The position numbers were made by a program, and so were the translations under genes. Below are positions 1-7,964 of a stretch of 32,786 nt of DNA, piece by piece. The notes under the pieces were generated by a model. The model was not told the origin of the DNA. It made no database searches and saw only the letters and a program-made list of their open reading frames with translations. Numbering within the stretch: the stretch's first letter is position 1; every line of letters begins with the position of its first letter. Source of the stretch: an uncultured Succinivibrionaceae bacterium (GTDB taxonomy: Bacteria; Pseudomonadota; Gammaproteobacteria; Enterobacterales; Succinivibrionaceae); contig CALXYT010000024.1 of assembly GCA_944393045.1 (NCBI GenBank), positions 1-32,786 of the forward strand, read 5' to 3'.

Positions 1-76
1 TGTAAGACCTACAAAAGTAGGCTAGATTTGTTGATACTAGAAACCCCCGCATTTATGCGTGGGGAGTATGTCATTG
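1..76 (+). mobile_element. Right end of an IS200/IS605-family (TnpB-type) element, cut by the window edge
   Basis: Bases 2-25 read as a short open frame ending VRPTKVG-stop, probably the C-terminal tail of a TnpB/OrfB gene. Then comes a subterminal hairpin at 44-64: CCCC-CGCA, loop TTTA, TGCG, one-base bulge, GGGG. It is followed by GAGTATGTCATTG. A C-rich/G-rich hairpin of this kind followed by GAGTATGTCA is the usual right end of TnpB-carrying IS200/IS605 elements, and also forms the 3' part of the TnpB guide RNA. The same 76 bp occur inverted at 32696-32771. Homology between the copies stops after base 76, which marks the element boundary to within a few bases. The element body lies outside the window. 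Confidence 0.7.
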
Positions 77-130
77 ATCTGGTTTTATCTATTTCTTATT
101 CTTTTTAGTAATTTTAGGGATCTATAATTA

Positions 131-871
131 TTACAGATCGTCTTCGTCTGTAATAGCAACAGCATGTTCCCAGGCTAAAGTTATATTCAATATAAACTTA
201 TCAGCAGCAACGCGAAGCATTTTAGTTACTTCTAACTCCTTGCCTGCTTCAACAAAACAATGAAAGGTTCCTTTGGCGAAACTTCTAATTGCAACGCGTT
301 CATAACCATTATGAGGTGTATAAATGGGATCTTCATATTTTGTCAATAACTCAGATAACTTACGCTGTTGAAGGGTAATGGTGTTTTCAATTTGTTTGAA
401 GAATGAGCCTATTTTTTGTTGCTCGACTGTAGATGAAGGTTGATAAATGCTTGCTTTTCCAATTTCATCCTTATTTATTTTTTGGGGAATTGCAGATGTT
501 AATGTTCGCAGTTTTAGTTCCTTTTTAAATAATGGTGATTGTATTAAATTATTTAAAAAGTATGGTTCAATATTTTTTAATTTTAATAATGCTAAGCTGA
601 CGTAATATGCTACTTTTTCAGAAGTTTCTACAACATTTGGTGTACCTATATCACCGATTCTTGTCATTAAAATATCACCTTTTTCTGGATGAATTTTGAA
701 ATCACGAATAAAAGCTTCTTCAGAAATAAATTTTTGGGATTTAAGAGTTGCAATATTTTCTACAGATAAAAACATAATACCTTTATCTTGATAGTCTGGG
801 GTTGCATGCACTCCATCATATATATCAGCAACATCTCCCAACTTACACTGTTCCCAAGCGTTAATAAGTAT
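131..871 (-). pseudogene. Type I restriction-modification specificity subunit (hsdS), 5'-truncated remnant
   Basis: The frame opens only after an in-frame stop at 872-874 and reads NAWEQCKLGDVADIYDG, the junction typical of the central conserved region of HsdS just before the second target-recognition domain. About 150 residues of one recognition domain follow, including a GDILMTRIGDIG-like motif and PQKINKDEI. A helical spacer comes next (VEQQKIGSFFKQIENTITLQQRKLSELLTKY, split here as VEQQKIGSFF and TITLQQRKLSEL). The first recognition domain and any normal start are missing; a TTG at 839-841 is the best internal start. HsdS subunits are usually about 400 residues, so this is roughly half of one. 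The last 60 residues, after LLTKYEDPIYTPH, do not look like HsdS and I do not recognise them, so they may be a fusion to another broken gene. No hsdM or hsdR lies in the window. It may be a decayed or silent cassette for S-subunit shuffling. Confidence 0.75.
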
Positions 872-935
872 TTATATTTTGAAGTCAGAATGATTGTTTC
901 ATTTCATTCTCATAATATTTACGATATGTTTTTAT

Positions 936-1121
936 TGACATCCTTCTCTGGTTAAAGCAAGAGGATTCCTATTGTGGTACCTGATTTCTCAGTGCACTTT
1001 GGTGGGGTGGAGCTAAAGCCCTCTAATGAGATTCACTCAGCTGTAGGATTTTTATATCCTACAGTTGCCCTAATGCTTGATTAGGCTTACTCCCGAGCTG
1101 GGCAAGTCCAGCCATTAGGAC
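936..1121 (-). mobile_element. Orphan right end of a second IS200/IS605-type element with a tnpB 3' remnant
   Basis: Read on the minus strand, a frame ending VLMAGLAQLGSKPNQALGQL-stop (about 1121-1059) resembles a TnpB C-terminus (NILxAGxA-type). A perfect 9-bp hairpin (CTGTAGGAT at 1041-1049, ATCCTACAG at 1056-1064) overlaps its stop. About 110 bp follow, ending in a terminal hairpin: ATCCTTCTCT, loop, AGAGGAT, near 940-967, preceded on the plus strand by TGACATCC. The TGACATCC...GGATTCCT layout is a common TnpB-element end. The rest of tnpB is missing, since upstream sequence (above 1121) shows no TnpB-like residues. It differs in sequence from the ends at 1-76 and 32696-32771, so it is a separate lineage. 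Bases 872-935 and 1122-1223 hold nothing else I can name. Confidence 0.6.
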
Positions 1122-1223
1122 AATAAAAAAGCTTGCAATAAAGTAATGTTATTTTAAAGATTAAAGGTTATAATTAGGTATAGTTAAAAGTAAAGTACAG
1201 GTCGTTATAGGTTAATATAAATC

Positions 1224-3068
1224 ATGTGGAAGTTTTTTGAAAGTTTAGTAGAACCTTTTCCGAAAGAAGAGGGGGGCGAAATACCACCAAAAACTTTCAT
1301 AAAATTTATTCTCTTTTATACTAACGGTATTTGGAAATACCTGTTTATAGTATCGTTTTTATCAGCATTAGTAGCAGTAGGTGAGGCGCTCTTCTTTTAT
1401 TTTATGGGGCTTTTTGTGGATGTGCTTACTAATGCCAATCCAAAGACTATTTGGCAAGATAATGCAAGCTTATTTATTTCGTTTATTGTTTTAGTATTAC
1501 TGTTATTGCCGATATTTTCTTTACTGCATCACTTAGTACTCAATCAAAGTGTGCGCTCTAATAGTGCCATGCAGATTCGCTATCGTATTCACCGTTATTT
1601 ATTACGCCACAGCGTATCATTTTTTGCGAATGACTATGCAGGACGACTTTCCCAAAAAGTAATGCAAACTTCCATGGCTGTGCGTGATAGTGTGATAAAG
1701 TTTACTAGTGTAATTATGCATATGTTAGTGTACTTTGTGACTATGATGTGGATGCTGGCAGAGTGTCATTTATATTTAGTTTTAGTAATGCTTTTATGGC
1801 TTATTGGTTATGTATATATTATGTGGTACTTTATTCCAAAATTACGTAACCAAAGTATTATTAGTGCTGAAAAGCGTTCATCTATGGTTGGCTGCATTGT
1901 TGATAGTTATGCCAATATTCAAACAGTTAAGCTTTTTTCACGTAATAATCATGAAGAAGAATATGCCAAAGGTTTTATGGGAGAGAGTTTAACAGCTGAC
2001 TATAAACTTATGCGTCTTGTTACTAAGTTTGATATTTATGTGCAGCTTATAAATTATGCGCTTATAGCCTTTTTAGTAATGTTATCGGTACTATTATGGA
2101 GTAAAGGGATAGTGCTTGTTGGTGCTATTGCCTTAGCTTTTGGGTTATCAATTAGAATTAATAACCTTTCCCAATGGGTGATGTGGGAGGTCGGGGTATT
2201 ATTTGATAATATTGGTAATGTCCAAAATGGTATGGAAACTATTACAAAGGATATAACCGTAAAAGATCCTGTTAATCCTGCCAAAATTGCTGTAAATGAA
2301 ATTAAAGGTGATATTGTTTTTAACGATGTAGAGTTTGGTTATAACGATAAAGTTAAAGTTTTTAGCGACTTAAATCTTCATATAAAACCTGGGGAAAGAG
2401 TTGGTATTGTAGGTCATAGTGGTGGTGGTAAGTCTACCTTAGTAAATTTATTACTGCGTTTTTATGATGTGCAGGGAGGCTCTATTACCTTAGATGGGGT
2501 AGATATTAGAGATTATTCGCAAGAAGATTTACGTAAAGTTATTGCTATGGTTACGCAAGATACCTCATTATTACATCGCTCTATCAAAGAAAATATCCTT
2601 TATGGTTATGAACTTTTAGCAAATGATAATAGCGATACTTTAGTAGAAATGGCCGCTAAAGATGCTAAAGCTTTAGATTTTATCCAAAAGCTCAGCGATA
2701 TTAAAGGTAATCAAGGTTTTGCGACGCAAGTTGGCGAGCGTGGGGTACGTCTTTCTGGTGGGCAAAGACAGCGTATTGCCCTTGCGCGTGTTATCTTAAA
2801 AAATGCCCCAATCCTTATTTTAGATGAGGCGACCAGTGCGCTTGATTCTGAGGTTGAGGCAGCAGTAAAAGAAAATCTAGATAAACTTATGCTTAATAAA
2901 ACAGTAATTGCTATTGCCCATAGATTATCTACTATTGCCGCTATGGATAGATTGATAGTCTTAAAAGATGGCAGGATAGTAGAACAGGGAACGCATAAGG
3001 AATTATTGCAGCTTGAGGGAATTTACGCTTCTTTATGGCGCAAACAAACTGATGGTTTTATTGGTTAA
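1224..3068 (+). CDS. ABC transporter, fused permease and ATPase (MsbA/exporter type)
   Basis: This 614-residue half-transporter would act as a homodimer in the inner membrane and export an unidentified substrate. The N-terminal 340 residues carry about six membrane helices, starting near residue 37 (YLFIVSFLSALVAVGEAL). The C-terminal nucleotide-binding domain shows Walker A GHSGGGKST near 397-405, a Q-loop VTQDTSLL, the signature LSGGQRQR near 510, Walker B ILILDEATSALD near 530 and the switch His in AHRLST near 566. All key ATPase residues are present, so it should be active. Length and layout fit lipid or drug exporters (MsbA, LmrA, heterodimeric multidrug types), but the sequence alone does not give the substrate. 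It is a single gene; the preceding IS remnant is on the other strand. The start is the first ATG of the frame, with no strong Shine-Dalgarno. A -10-like TATAAT lies at 1169-1174 without a clear -35. Confidence 0.9.
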   Translation: MWKFFESLVEPFPKEEGGEIPPKTFIKFILFYTNGIWKYLFIVSFLSALVAVGEALFFYFMGLFVDVLTNANPKTIWQDNASLFISFIVLVLLLLPIFSLLHHLVLNQSVRSNSAMQIRYRIHRYLLRHSVSFFANDYAGRLSQKVMQTSMAVRDSVIKFTSVIMHMLVYFVTMMWMLAECHLYLVLVMLLWLIGYVYIMWYFIPKLRNQSIISAEKRSSMVGCIVDSYANIQTVKLFSRNNHEEEYAKGFMGESLTADYKLMRLVTKFDIYVQLINYALIAFLVMLSVLLWSKGIVLVGAIALAFGLSIRINNLSQWVMWEVGVLFDNIGNVQNGMETITKDITVKDPVNPAKIAVNEIKGDIVFNDVEFGYNDKVKVFSDLNLHIKPGERVGIVGHSGGGKSTLVNLLLRFYDVQGGSITLDGVDIRDYSQEDLRKVIAMVTQDTSLLHRSIKENILYGYELLANDNSDTLVEMAAKDAKALDFIQKLSDIKGNQGFATQVGERGVRLSGGQRQRIALARVILKNAPILILDEATSALDSEVEAAVKENLDKLMLNKTVIAIAHRLSTIAAMDRLIVLKDGRIVEQGTHKELLQLEGIYASLWRKQTDGFIG

Positions 3069-3107
3069 TAGCGTTTTTTAGCAGTAACATAAAATTGTTT
3101 CTTTATT

Positions 3108-3147
3108 TATCACGTTATTTATTGTTTATCTATTGGGTAATGTGATA
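3108..3147. repeat. Inverted repeat in the ABC-folE gap
   Basis: TATCACGTTA (3108-3117) can pair with TAATGTGATA (3138-3147) over 10 bp with one G-U pair and a 20-base loop. No T-run follows, so it is a poor intrinsic terminator. Its right arm overlaps the CRP-like site at 3141-3156, which suggests an operator region. Confidence 0.4.
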
Positions 3148-3156
3148 CAATTCACC
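3141..3156 (+). promoter_or_regulatory. CRP-like binding site upstream of folE
   Basis: TGTGA-TACAAT-TCACC matches the CRP consensus TGTGA-N6-TCACA at 9 of 10 conserved positions. A-rich and T-rich flanks (AA before, AAATTT after) also fit. It ends about 87 bp before the folE start. A matching promoter core is not obvious, which would suit an activator-dependent promoter. Confidence 0.4.
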
Positions 3157-3243
3157 AAATTTTACTAAATTACGTTGTTTTTTCGTGATTATCATTGCGA
3201 GATATGTCATTTAATAATTATTAGTTTTTAGGAAGTAATTGTT

Positions 3244-3897
3244 ATGGTAGAAATTAGTCCAGAAGCTGCTATTGTACGTGATGCCTTAGAGGAACAAGGT
3301 CTAGAAACACCACGTCTTCCTATTTCGATGACCCATCAAGAGCAGAAAGAAAAAATTGAGCAGTGTATGCGTACTGTAATGGAGACTTTAGGGCTTGATT
3401 TAACAGATGATAGCCTAGTAAAAACTCCATACCGTATTGCTAAAATGTACGTTGATGAAATTTTTTCCGGGCTTGATTACGCAAATTTCCCAAAAATCAC
3501 CGTTATTGAAAATAAAATGCATGTTGATGAAATGGTAAAGGTTAAAGATATTACCCTTACTAGTACTTGTGAACATCATTTTGTGACTATCGATGGTTAT
3601 GCTAAAGTAGCATATTTACCTCGTACTAAAATCATCGGTTTATCAAAAATTAATCGTATTGTGCAGTTCTTTGCTAAAAGACCTCAAGTACAAGAACGTT
3701 TAACCCAACAAATCTTAGTAGCTCTTCAGACATTATTGGAAACTCAAGATGTAGCAGTTTCCATTACTGCAACTCACTATTGTGTAAAATCACGAGGGGT
3801 AACAGATGCTACTAGTAAAACTACAACTACAGCTTTAGGTGGTTACTTTAAATGTAATTCTGCCTCAAGACATGAGTTTTTAACTGATAGCCTTTAA
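3244..3897 (+). CDS. folE: GTP cyclohydrolase I
   Basis: FolE converts GTP to 7,8-dihydroneopterin triphosphate, the first step of folate (and often queuosine) synthesis, as a cytoplasmic homodecamer. The 217-residue length is close to E. coli FolE (222). The catalytic and zinc-binding core is intact: TSTCEHHF supplies the first Cys and the His residues, [20 protein letters not shown] is the usual signature, and HYCVKSRGV supplies the second zinc Cys. A leading segment of about 30 residues ([20 protein letters not shown]) fits the family's variable N-terminus. Shine-Dalgarno AGGAAG at 3230-3235 lies 8 bases before the ATG, which fixes the start. truA follows after 19 bp, so the two are probably co-transcribed. 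The call is secure. Confidence 0.96.
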   Translation: MVEISPEAAIVRDALEEQGLETPRLPISMTHQEQKEKIEQCMRTVMETLGLDLTDDSLVKTPYRIAKMYVDEIFSGLDYANFPKITVIENKMHVDEMVKVKDITLTSTCEHHFVTIDGYAKVAYLPRTKIIGLSKINRIVQFFAKRPQVQERLTQQILVALQTLLETQDVAVSITATHYCVKSRGVTDATSKTTTTALGGYFKCNSASRHEFLTDSL

Positions 3898-3916
3898 GCA
3901 AAAATTAGGATTAAAG

Positions 3917-4705
3917 ATGTACCTGGCATTAGGTGTTGAGTATAAAGGTATAGCTTATAGTGGTTTTCAGCGTCAAAACCACACTATTGGAGTACAAAAT
4001 AAACTTGAGGAAGCTCTTAGCATAGTAGCTAATGAGCAAATTGAAACATTTTGTGCAGGTCGCACTGATGCAAAAGTACATGCCTCAGGTCAGGTGATAA
4101 GTTTTACCACTAATGCTCAAAGACCTGTGCATGCCTGGATGTTAGGTACTAATGCTCATTTACCCGATGATATAGCCATTACCTGGGCAAAAGAAGTTGA
4201 TGAGAATTTTCATGCAAGATTCTCAGCGTTAGCACGAAGATATCGCTATATCATTCATAACGCTAAACCTAGAATGGGAATCTGTTCTGGGTTAATTACT
4301 AGATTTCATGCGTCTAAGCTTGATGAGACTTTAATGCATGAGGCAGCGCAAATCTTAATTGGTGAACATGATTTTTCATCTTTTAGAGGTATTAACTGCC
4401 AGAGTCATACTCCTATGAGAAATGTACATTTTATTAATGTCTCACGCATAGGTGATTATGTCATAGTAGATATTGAAGCTAATGCGTTTTTACTTCATAT
4501 GGTGCGCAATATTGTAGGAGCATTATTTGATATTGGGATAAAAAAGCATGATAAGGCTTGGCTTAAAGAAGTTTTAAACGCCAAAGACCGCAAGCTTTGT
4601 AGTCCAACAGCCCCACCTGATGGCTTATATTTAGTAGATGTAACGTATCCAAAAGAATACGACTTACCTCAAAGAGCTAATCTTGGACCTTTTATCATGC
4701 TTTAA
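3917..4705 (+). CDS. truA: tRNA pseudouridine(38-40) synthase TruA
   Basis: TruA isomerises uridines 38, 39 and 40 in the anticodon arm of many tRNAs. At 262 residues it matches the usual bacterial length (about 250-270). The catalytic Asp is in CAGRTDAKVHASGQV at about residue 51. ARFSALARRYRYII and the C-terminal VRNIVGALFDIG motif are also TruA hallmarks. The start lies 19 bp after the folE stop, with an AGGA-type Shine-Dalgarno about 8 bases upstream. Co-transcription with folE is likely because no terminator separates them. The downstream neighbour bcp converges from the other strand, with a shared hairpin between them. Confidence 0.95.
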   Translation: MYLALGVEYKGIAYSGFQRQNHTIGVQNKLEEALSIVANEQIETFCAGRTDAKVHASGQVISFTTNAQRPVHAWMLGTNAHLPDDIAITWAKEVDENFHARFSALARRYRYIIHNAKPRMGICSGLITRFHASKLDETLMHEAAQILIGEHDFSSFRGINCQSHTPMRNVHFINVSRIGDYVIVDIEANAFLLHMVRNIVGALFDIGIKKHDKAWLKEVLNAKDRKLCSPTAPPDGLYLVDVTYPKEYDLPQRANLGPFIML

Positions 4706-4759
4706 AGGAAAAGTATGAGATAAGTTTAGAAAATTTAAGTTAAGTAATAACCTGATTAA

Positions 4760-4787
4760 AAAAACTAAACCCACAATATGTGGGTTT
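4760..4787 (-). terminator. Intrinsic terminator of bcp, possibly bidirectional
   Basis: Perfect stem AAACCCACA (4767-4775) with TGTGGGTTT (4779-4787) and a 3-base loop. On the minus strand it is followed by a T-rich run (complement of 4758-4764), so it mainly ends bcp transcription just after its stop. On the plus strand, facing truA, the T-run is weaker. Confidence 0.8.
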
Positions 4788-4795
4788 AACAGGTT

Positions 4796-5257
4796 TTATT
4801 GCTTAAGGTAGTTTAGAATCATATCTAAGTGTTCTTTTGGTTTAACTTTAGGGAAGTTTGCTAAAACTACACCATCTTTAAGTAAGAAGCTTACGCGGTA
4901 GACGCCATAATATTCACGGCCACACATTTTTTTAAGTCCATATGCACCAAAGGCTTTTGCTACCTCAAATTCAGGATCAGAGAGTAAAGTAAAATTTAAG
5001 TTTTCTTTTTCGATAAATCGCTTCAATTTTTCAGGTTTATCAGGACTTACGCCATAAACAGTTAAATTGGCATCTTGTAGTTCTTGTATGCCATCTCTAA
5101 GAGCACAGGCTTGAGTAGTACATCCTGAGGTTAAAGCTTTTGGGTAGAAATATAACAGAGTAAGCCCCTTGGAGATATCGGCAAGCTGAATTTCTTGGGA
5201 ATCTTGATTTAGTAGCGCAAGCTGTGGTACAGCCATATTTGGGGCTAAGAGATCCAT
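4796..5257 (-). CDS. bcp: Thioredoxin-dependent thiol peroxidase (Bcp/PrxQ-type peroxiredoxin)
   Basis: Bcp reduces hydrogen and organic peroxides in the cytoplasm using thioredoxin. The 153-residue length is typical for the family (about 155). YFYPKALTSGCTTQACALRD carries the peroxidatic Cys (residue 46) and a resolving Cys five residues on (residue 51), the atypical 2-Cys layout of the BCP group. VYGVSPDKPEKLKRFIEKENLNFTLLSD (quoted in parts: YGVSPDKPEKLKRF, LNFTLLSDP) is also typical. The start ATG follows Shine-Dalgarno TAGGAG at about 9 bases. It stands alone, divergent from cmoM and convergent with truA. The usual Pro before TSGCT is replaced by Leu (ALTSGC rather than TPGC), a mild variation. 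Confidence 0.93.
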   Translation of the reverse strand: MDLLAPNMAVPQLALLNQDSQEIQLADISKGLTLLYFYPKALTSGCTTQACALRDGIQELQDANLTVYGVSPDKPEKLKRFIEKENLNFTLLSDPEFEVAKAFGAYGLKKMCGREYYGVYRVSFLLKDGVVLANFPKVKPKEHLDMILNYLKQ

Positions 5258-5433
5258 GAGTAAACTCCTAATATAAAGATTATTAAAGGTTAAACATATA
5301 GTTACATAATATAATTGTAACTTACTACTTTAAAGATACAAGCAATATTATTTAATTGCAAAATATTATCACTTGGTAAGTACTTTCTATTATAATTTTG
5401 CCAAAAATTATTGATGATTGTAGGATTAAGATT
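5258..5433. promoter_or_regulatory. Divergent bcp/cmoM promoter region
   Basis: This very AT-rich gap contains an inverted repeat, GTTACA (5301-5306) and TGTAAC (5316-5321), around TATAAT-like bases that could serve either strand. A second TATAAT at 5391-5396 would place the cmoM transcript start near 5403. Clear -35 boxes are not visible. Confidence 0.35.
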
Positions 5434-6234
5434 ATGCTAAAGCCTCAAAAAACACCTACTGATATGAGTTTTGATAATAGAGCAGAACTTTTTCAGAAAA
5501 AAATTTATGGAACTTCCAAAGGAAAAATCAGAGCGGCTGTAGTTTGGCGTGATTTAGAGGAAATACTTGCCTCTTTCCCAAAAGACAAGGTGCTTAATAT
5601 CCTTGATGCTGGTGGTGGTTTTGGGTTTATGGCACGCAAACTTGCAAACTTAGGTCATAATGTAACAGTAGTTGATATTTCGCAAGATATGTTAGATCTT
5701 GGTCTTAAGGAATTAGCAGAAAATCCAGTTTCAGGAAAGCTTTCTTTTATAAAAGGTGCTGTGCAAGATTTACCTACGCTTTTTCCTGATAATAAGTATG
5801 ATTTAGTGCTCTGTCATGCAGTACTTGAATGGTTGGTAGATCCTCATCCTGTAATAGGTATTTTAGAGTCTATGATAGCTTCTGATGGTGTATTATCATT
5901 ACTAGTTTATAATAAAACAGCCTTATTATTTCAAAGCTTGGTAGTAGGTAACTTTGATTATATCAAAGCTGGTTTAAAAAAGCGCAGATGTCAGACCTTA
6001 ACACCACAGACTCCTTTAAATATTGATGAGGTAAAAACCTGGTTAAAAGAATGTGGTCTTGAGCAGGCAGGACTTAGTGGTGTTAGAATAGTACATGATT
6101 ATATGCGTGATAAAACTGATCAAATAAATAAATTTGATGATTTGCTTTATTATGAACTACTTTATAGCAGACATCGTGATTTTGCTCATTTAGGGCGTTA
6201 TGTTCATATTTGGACTAAACCAAAACTCGATTAA
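5434..6234 (+). CDS. cmoM: tRNA 5-carboxymethoxyuridine methyltransferase CmoM
   Basis: CmoM uses S-adenosylmethionine to methylate 5-carboxymethoxyuridine at the wobble position of some tRNAs, the last step of the cmo5U pathway. The start resembles E. coli CmoM (FDNRAELFQKKIYGTSKGKI against FDDIAEKFSRNIYGTTKGQL). The Rossmann SAM-binding motif is ILDAGGGFGFMA at about 56-66. CHAVLEWLVDPHPV, GNFDYIKAG, VRIVHDYMRDK and LGRYVHIW follow in the family's order. I chose the ATG at 5434, with Shine-Dalgarno AGGA at 5422-5425. An in-frame TTG at 5398 would add 12 residues but has no Shine-Dalgarno and would precede the likely transcript start. At 266 residues it matches E. coli (261). The cmoA/cmoB partners are not in the window. 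Confidence 0.92.
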   Translation: MLKPQKTPTDMSFDNRAELFQKKIYGTSKGKIRAAVVWRDLEEILASFPKDKVLNILDAGGGFGFMARKLANLGHNVTVVDISQDMLDLGLKELAENPVSGKLSFIKGAVQDLPTLFPDNKYDLVLCHAVLEWLVDPHPVIGILESMIASDGVLSLLVYNKTALLFQSLVVGNFDYIKAGLKKRRCQTLTPQTPLNIDEVKTWLKECGLEQAGLSGVRIVHDYMRDKTDQINKFDDLLYYELLYSRHRDFAHLGRYVHIWTKPKLD

Positions 6235-6295
6235 AATTGATTAATATAACTTAATGTATATTAACGTAGATAAGTAGCAAACAAAGTAATTTAGA

Positions 6296-6336
6296 AAAAA
6301 ATAGGAGTAGACTTGAAGCTTACTCCTATATTTTTT
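6296..6336. terminator. Bidirectional intrinsic terminator between cmoM and the antiporter gene
   Basis: ATAGGAGTA (6301-6309) pairs with TACTCCTAT (6321-6329), with an 11-base loop. A run of A precedes the stem and ATTTTTT follows it, so both converging genes gain a T-run after the hairpin. Confidence 0.85.
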
Positions 6337-6371
6337 AGAAATTAAAGTTTAACGAGATTAAAGGTTAATTA

Positions 6372-7664
6372 TTAGTCATAAGTTAAAAGTCCAGTTACAT
6401 CAAAAATTAGTACTGAAAGTAAGAATGCTAAGACATAACCTATAATAATATGCCAGCCATATCTAATCCAGCTTACCATGCTGCGTGCTTTATTGTCCAT
6501 ATCGCAGACAGCCACACCTGCTGATGAACCAAACCAAATCATTGATCCACCAAAGCCTACCGCAAATGATAATAATGCCCAGTTATAACCACCTTGATCT
6601 AAGCAAAGCTGTGTTAATGGAATATTGTTAAAGACTGCTGATACAAAGCCTATGGCAAAGGTTGATGATAATGAGGCCTCAGGTAGTGTTTCAATAGGTA
6701 TTAAAGTAGCTGAGAACACTAAGACTAATAAGAAGATAGTACTACTAAAGGTACTTGGTTCAATCTTAAAGTTAATATCAGTAAAGAACTTACCGATATA
6801 AATAGCCACCCAAATACCTAAGGCAGGGAAATGAAAGAGGGCATTGGCTACAATGCATAGAATTAAGATAAAGGCAACTAAAGCAAGTTTAAGCCAATCA
6901 ATTTTACTTCCTTGGGTATCAACAGTAGCTAATGGTGACCATTTATATTGCTGACGAGCAGCAAAGAAACTAAAGAAGAGTAGGGCAATAATAGCAGGGA
7001 TAAAGGCTGGTAAAATTGTAACTGGGGAATGACCATTTAACCACATAATGGTAGTTGTGGTATCACCTACAACTGAACCTGCACCACCTGCATTAGAGGC
7101 TGCAACAATAGCTGCCGTATAACCAATATGTACTTTTTTATTAAAGATAGTATGAGCAATAGAGTAACCTATAAGAGCTGCCGCAATATTATCTAAGAAG
7201 GTACTAATCACAAAGATAAGCAGTAATAATATTACGCCACCTAAGAAATTTTTTGGTAAAAGTTTTGGGATAAAGTATGGTAGATGCGATTTCTCAAAAC
7301 TATCTGCCAATATCCCAAAACCCAATAATAATCCAGCCAAGTTAATAAGCTCCAGATACTGGTCAATAAAAGGATCTGAGCTAAGGGTTGCCATCTCAAA
7401 GTTTGGGTCAAAGGCAAGTTTAAATAATAGAATGGAGGTTGTTCCAATAATTGCCACATCGGTAGTGTTTTTATAAAACACTGCTATGCCTATAAGCATA
7501 AAAATGAATATTAAAATTTCATAGCGCACCCCAAATGCGGTAAGAGAGCTAAACATTGGGGTAGTTAAATTAGCGGCATATGCTAAATTTGGCATAATAG
7601 AGACAAAGAGACAAAAAAGTAACGTTAAGAATGATCTTTTAGTTCCCTGATGTATTTTTTGCAT
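6372..7664 (-). CDS. nhaD: Na+/H+ antiporter of the NhaD type (ion transporter superfamily)
   Basis: This 430-residue inner-membrane protein has about eleven hydrophobic helices. It would exchange sodium for protons in pH and salt homeostasis. Motifs typical of NhaD proteins are visible: FVISTFLDNIAAALIG in the middle, then AIVAASNAGGAGSVVGDTTTTIMWLNG, and SAVFNNIPLTQL with FGGSMIWFGSSAGVAV near the C-terminus. The first 30 residues (SFLTLLFCLFVSIMPNLAYA) form an extra leading hydrophobic segment like a signal or cleavable helix, as seen in some NhaD proteins. It stands alone on the minus strand with a shared terminator downstream. The NhaD call rests on these motifs; a related anion or citrate transporter of the same superfamily is the alternative. 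Confidence 0.82.
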   Translation of the reverse strand: MQKIHQGTKRSFLTLLFCLFVSIMPNLAYAANLTTPMFSSLTAFGVRYEILIFIFMLIGIAVFYKNTTDVAIIGTTSILLFKLAFDPNFEMATLSSDPFIDQYLELINLAGLLLGFGILADSFEKSHLPYFIPKLLPKNFLGGVILLLLIFVISTFLDNIAAALIGYSIAHTIFNKKVHIGYTAAIVAASNAGGAGSVVGDTTTTIMWLNGHSPVTILPAFIPAIIALLFFSFFAARQQYKWSPLATVDTQGSKIDWLKLALVAFILILCIVANALFHFPALGIWVAIYIGKFFTDINFKIEPSTFSSTIFLLVLVFSATLIPIETLPEASLSSTFAIGFVSAVFNNIPLTQLCLDQGGYNWALLSFAVGFGGSMIWFGSSAGVAVCDMDNKARSMVSWIRYGWHIIIGYVLAFLLSVLIFDVTGLLTYD

Positions 7665-7902
7665 GGTAAAAATCCTGGTAGTAATTCTTTTAGTAAAAAA
7701 TTCTTATTAGGAAAAATATCTTTTTACAAGGTTACAGATGTTGTTATTAAGAACTTATAGGAAAGTGTTAATAAAACGCTATTATTGTAGCAAATAATAT
7801 GTGAGATAGTGCAAAAATAATTTTAAAAAGTAAATAAGTCGCAAGGCAGATAACTTTTTAGAAAAATCACTTAAAATCAAGGTCTTAAACCAAAAATTTT
7901 CA

Positions 7903-7936
7903 AGCAAAAAAGGCCTCAATCTGTTACTTGAGACCT
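7903..7936 (-). terminator. Intrinsic terminator of the DUF2057 gene
   Basis: On the minus strand AGGTCTCAA (7936-7928) pairs with TTGAGGCCT (7919-7911), with one mismatch and an 8-base loop, followed by TTTTTT. It lies about 30 bp beyond the stop of the 7965-8777 gene. The rest of the 7665-7902 gap is AT-rich leader and promoter sequence for the antiporter gene; no clear -35/-10 pair was found there. Confidence 0.8.
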
Positions 7937-7964
7937 AATATGCGAAAAGTTTTAAAGTAGTTAC

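Noticed and set aside
44-64. CRISPR repeat or tRNA-like hairpin at the left edge
   Set aside because: Only one copy exists at each end, with no spaced array and no tRNA features; the context fits a TnpB element end.
5398-5433. Upstream TTG start for cmoM
   Set aside because: There is no ribosome-binding site for it, the extra residues do not match CmoM, and it overlaps the likely transcript start. The ATG at 5434 has a good ribosome-binding site.
7241-7459. 72-codon minus-strand frame inside the antiporter gene
   Set aside because: It lies in another frame of a clearly conserved membrane protein and its hydrophobic composition is only a shadow of the real frame.
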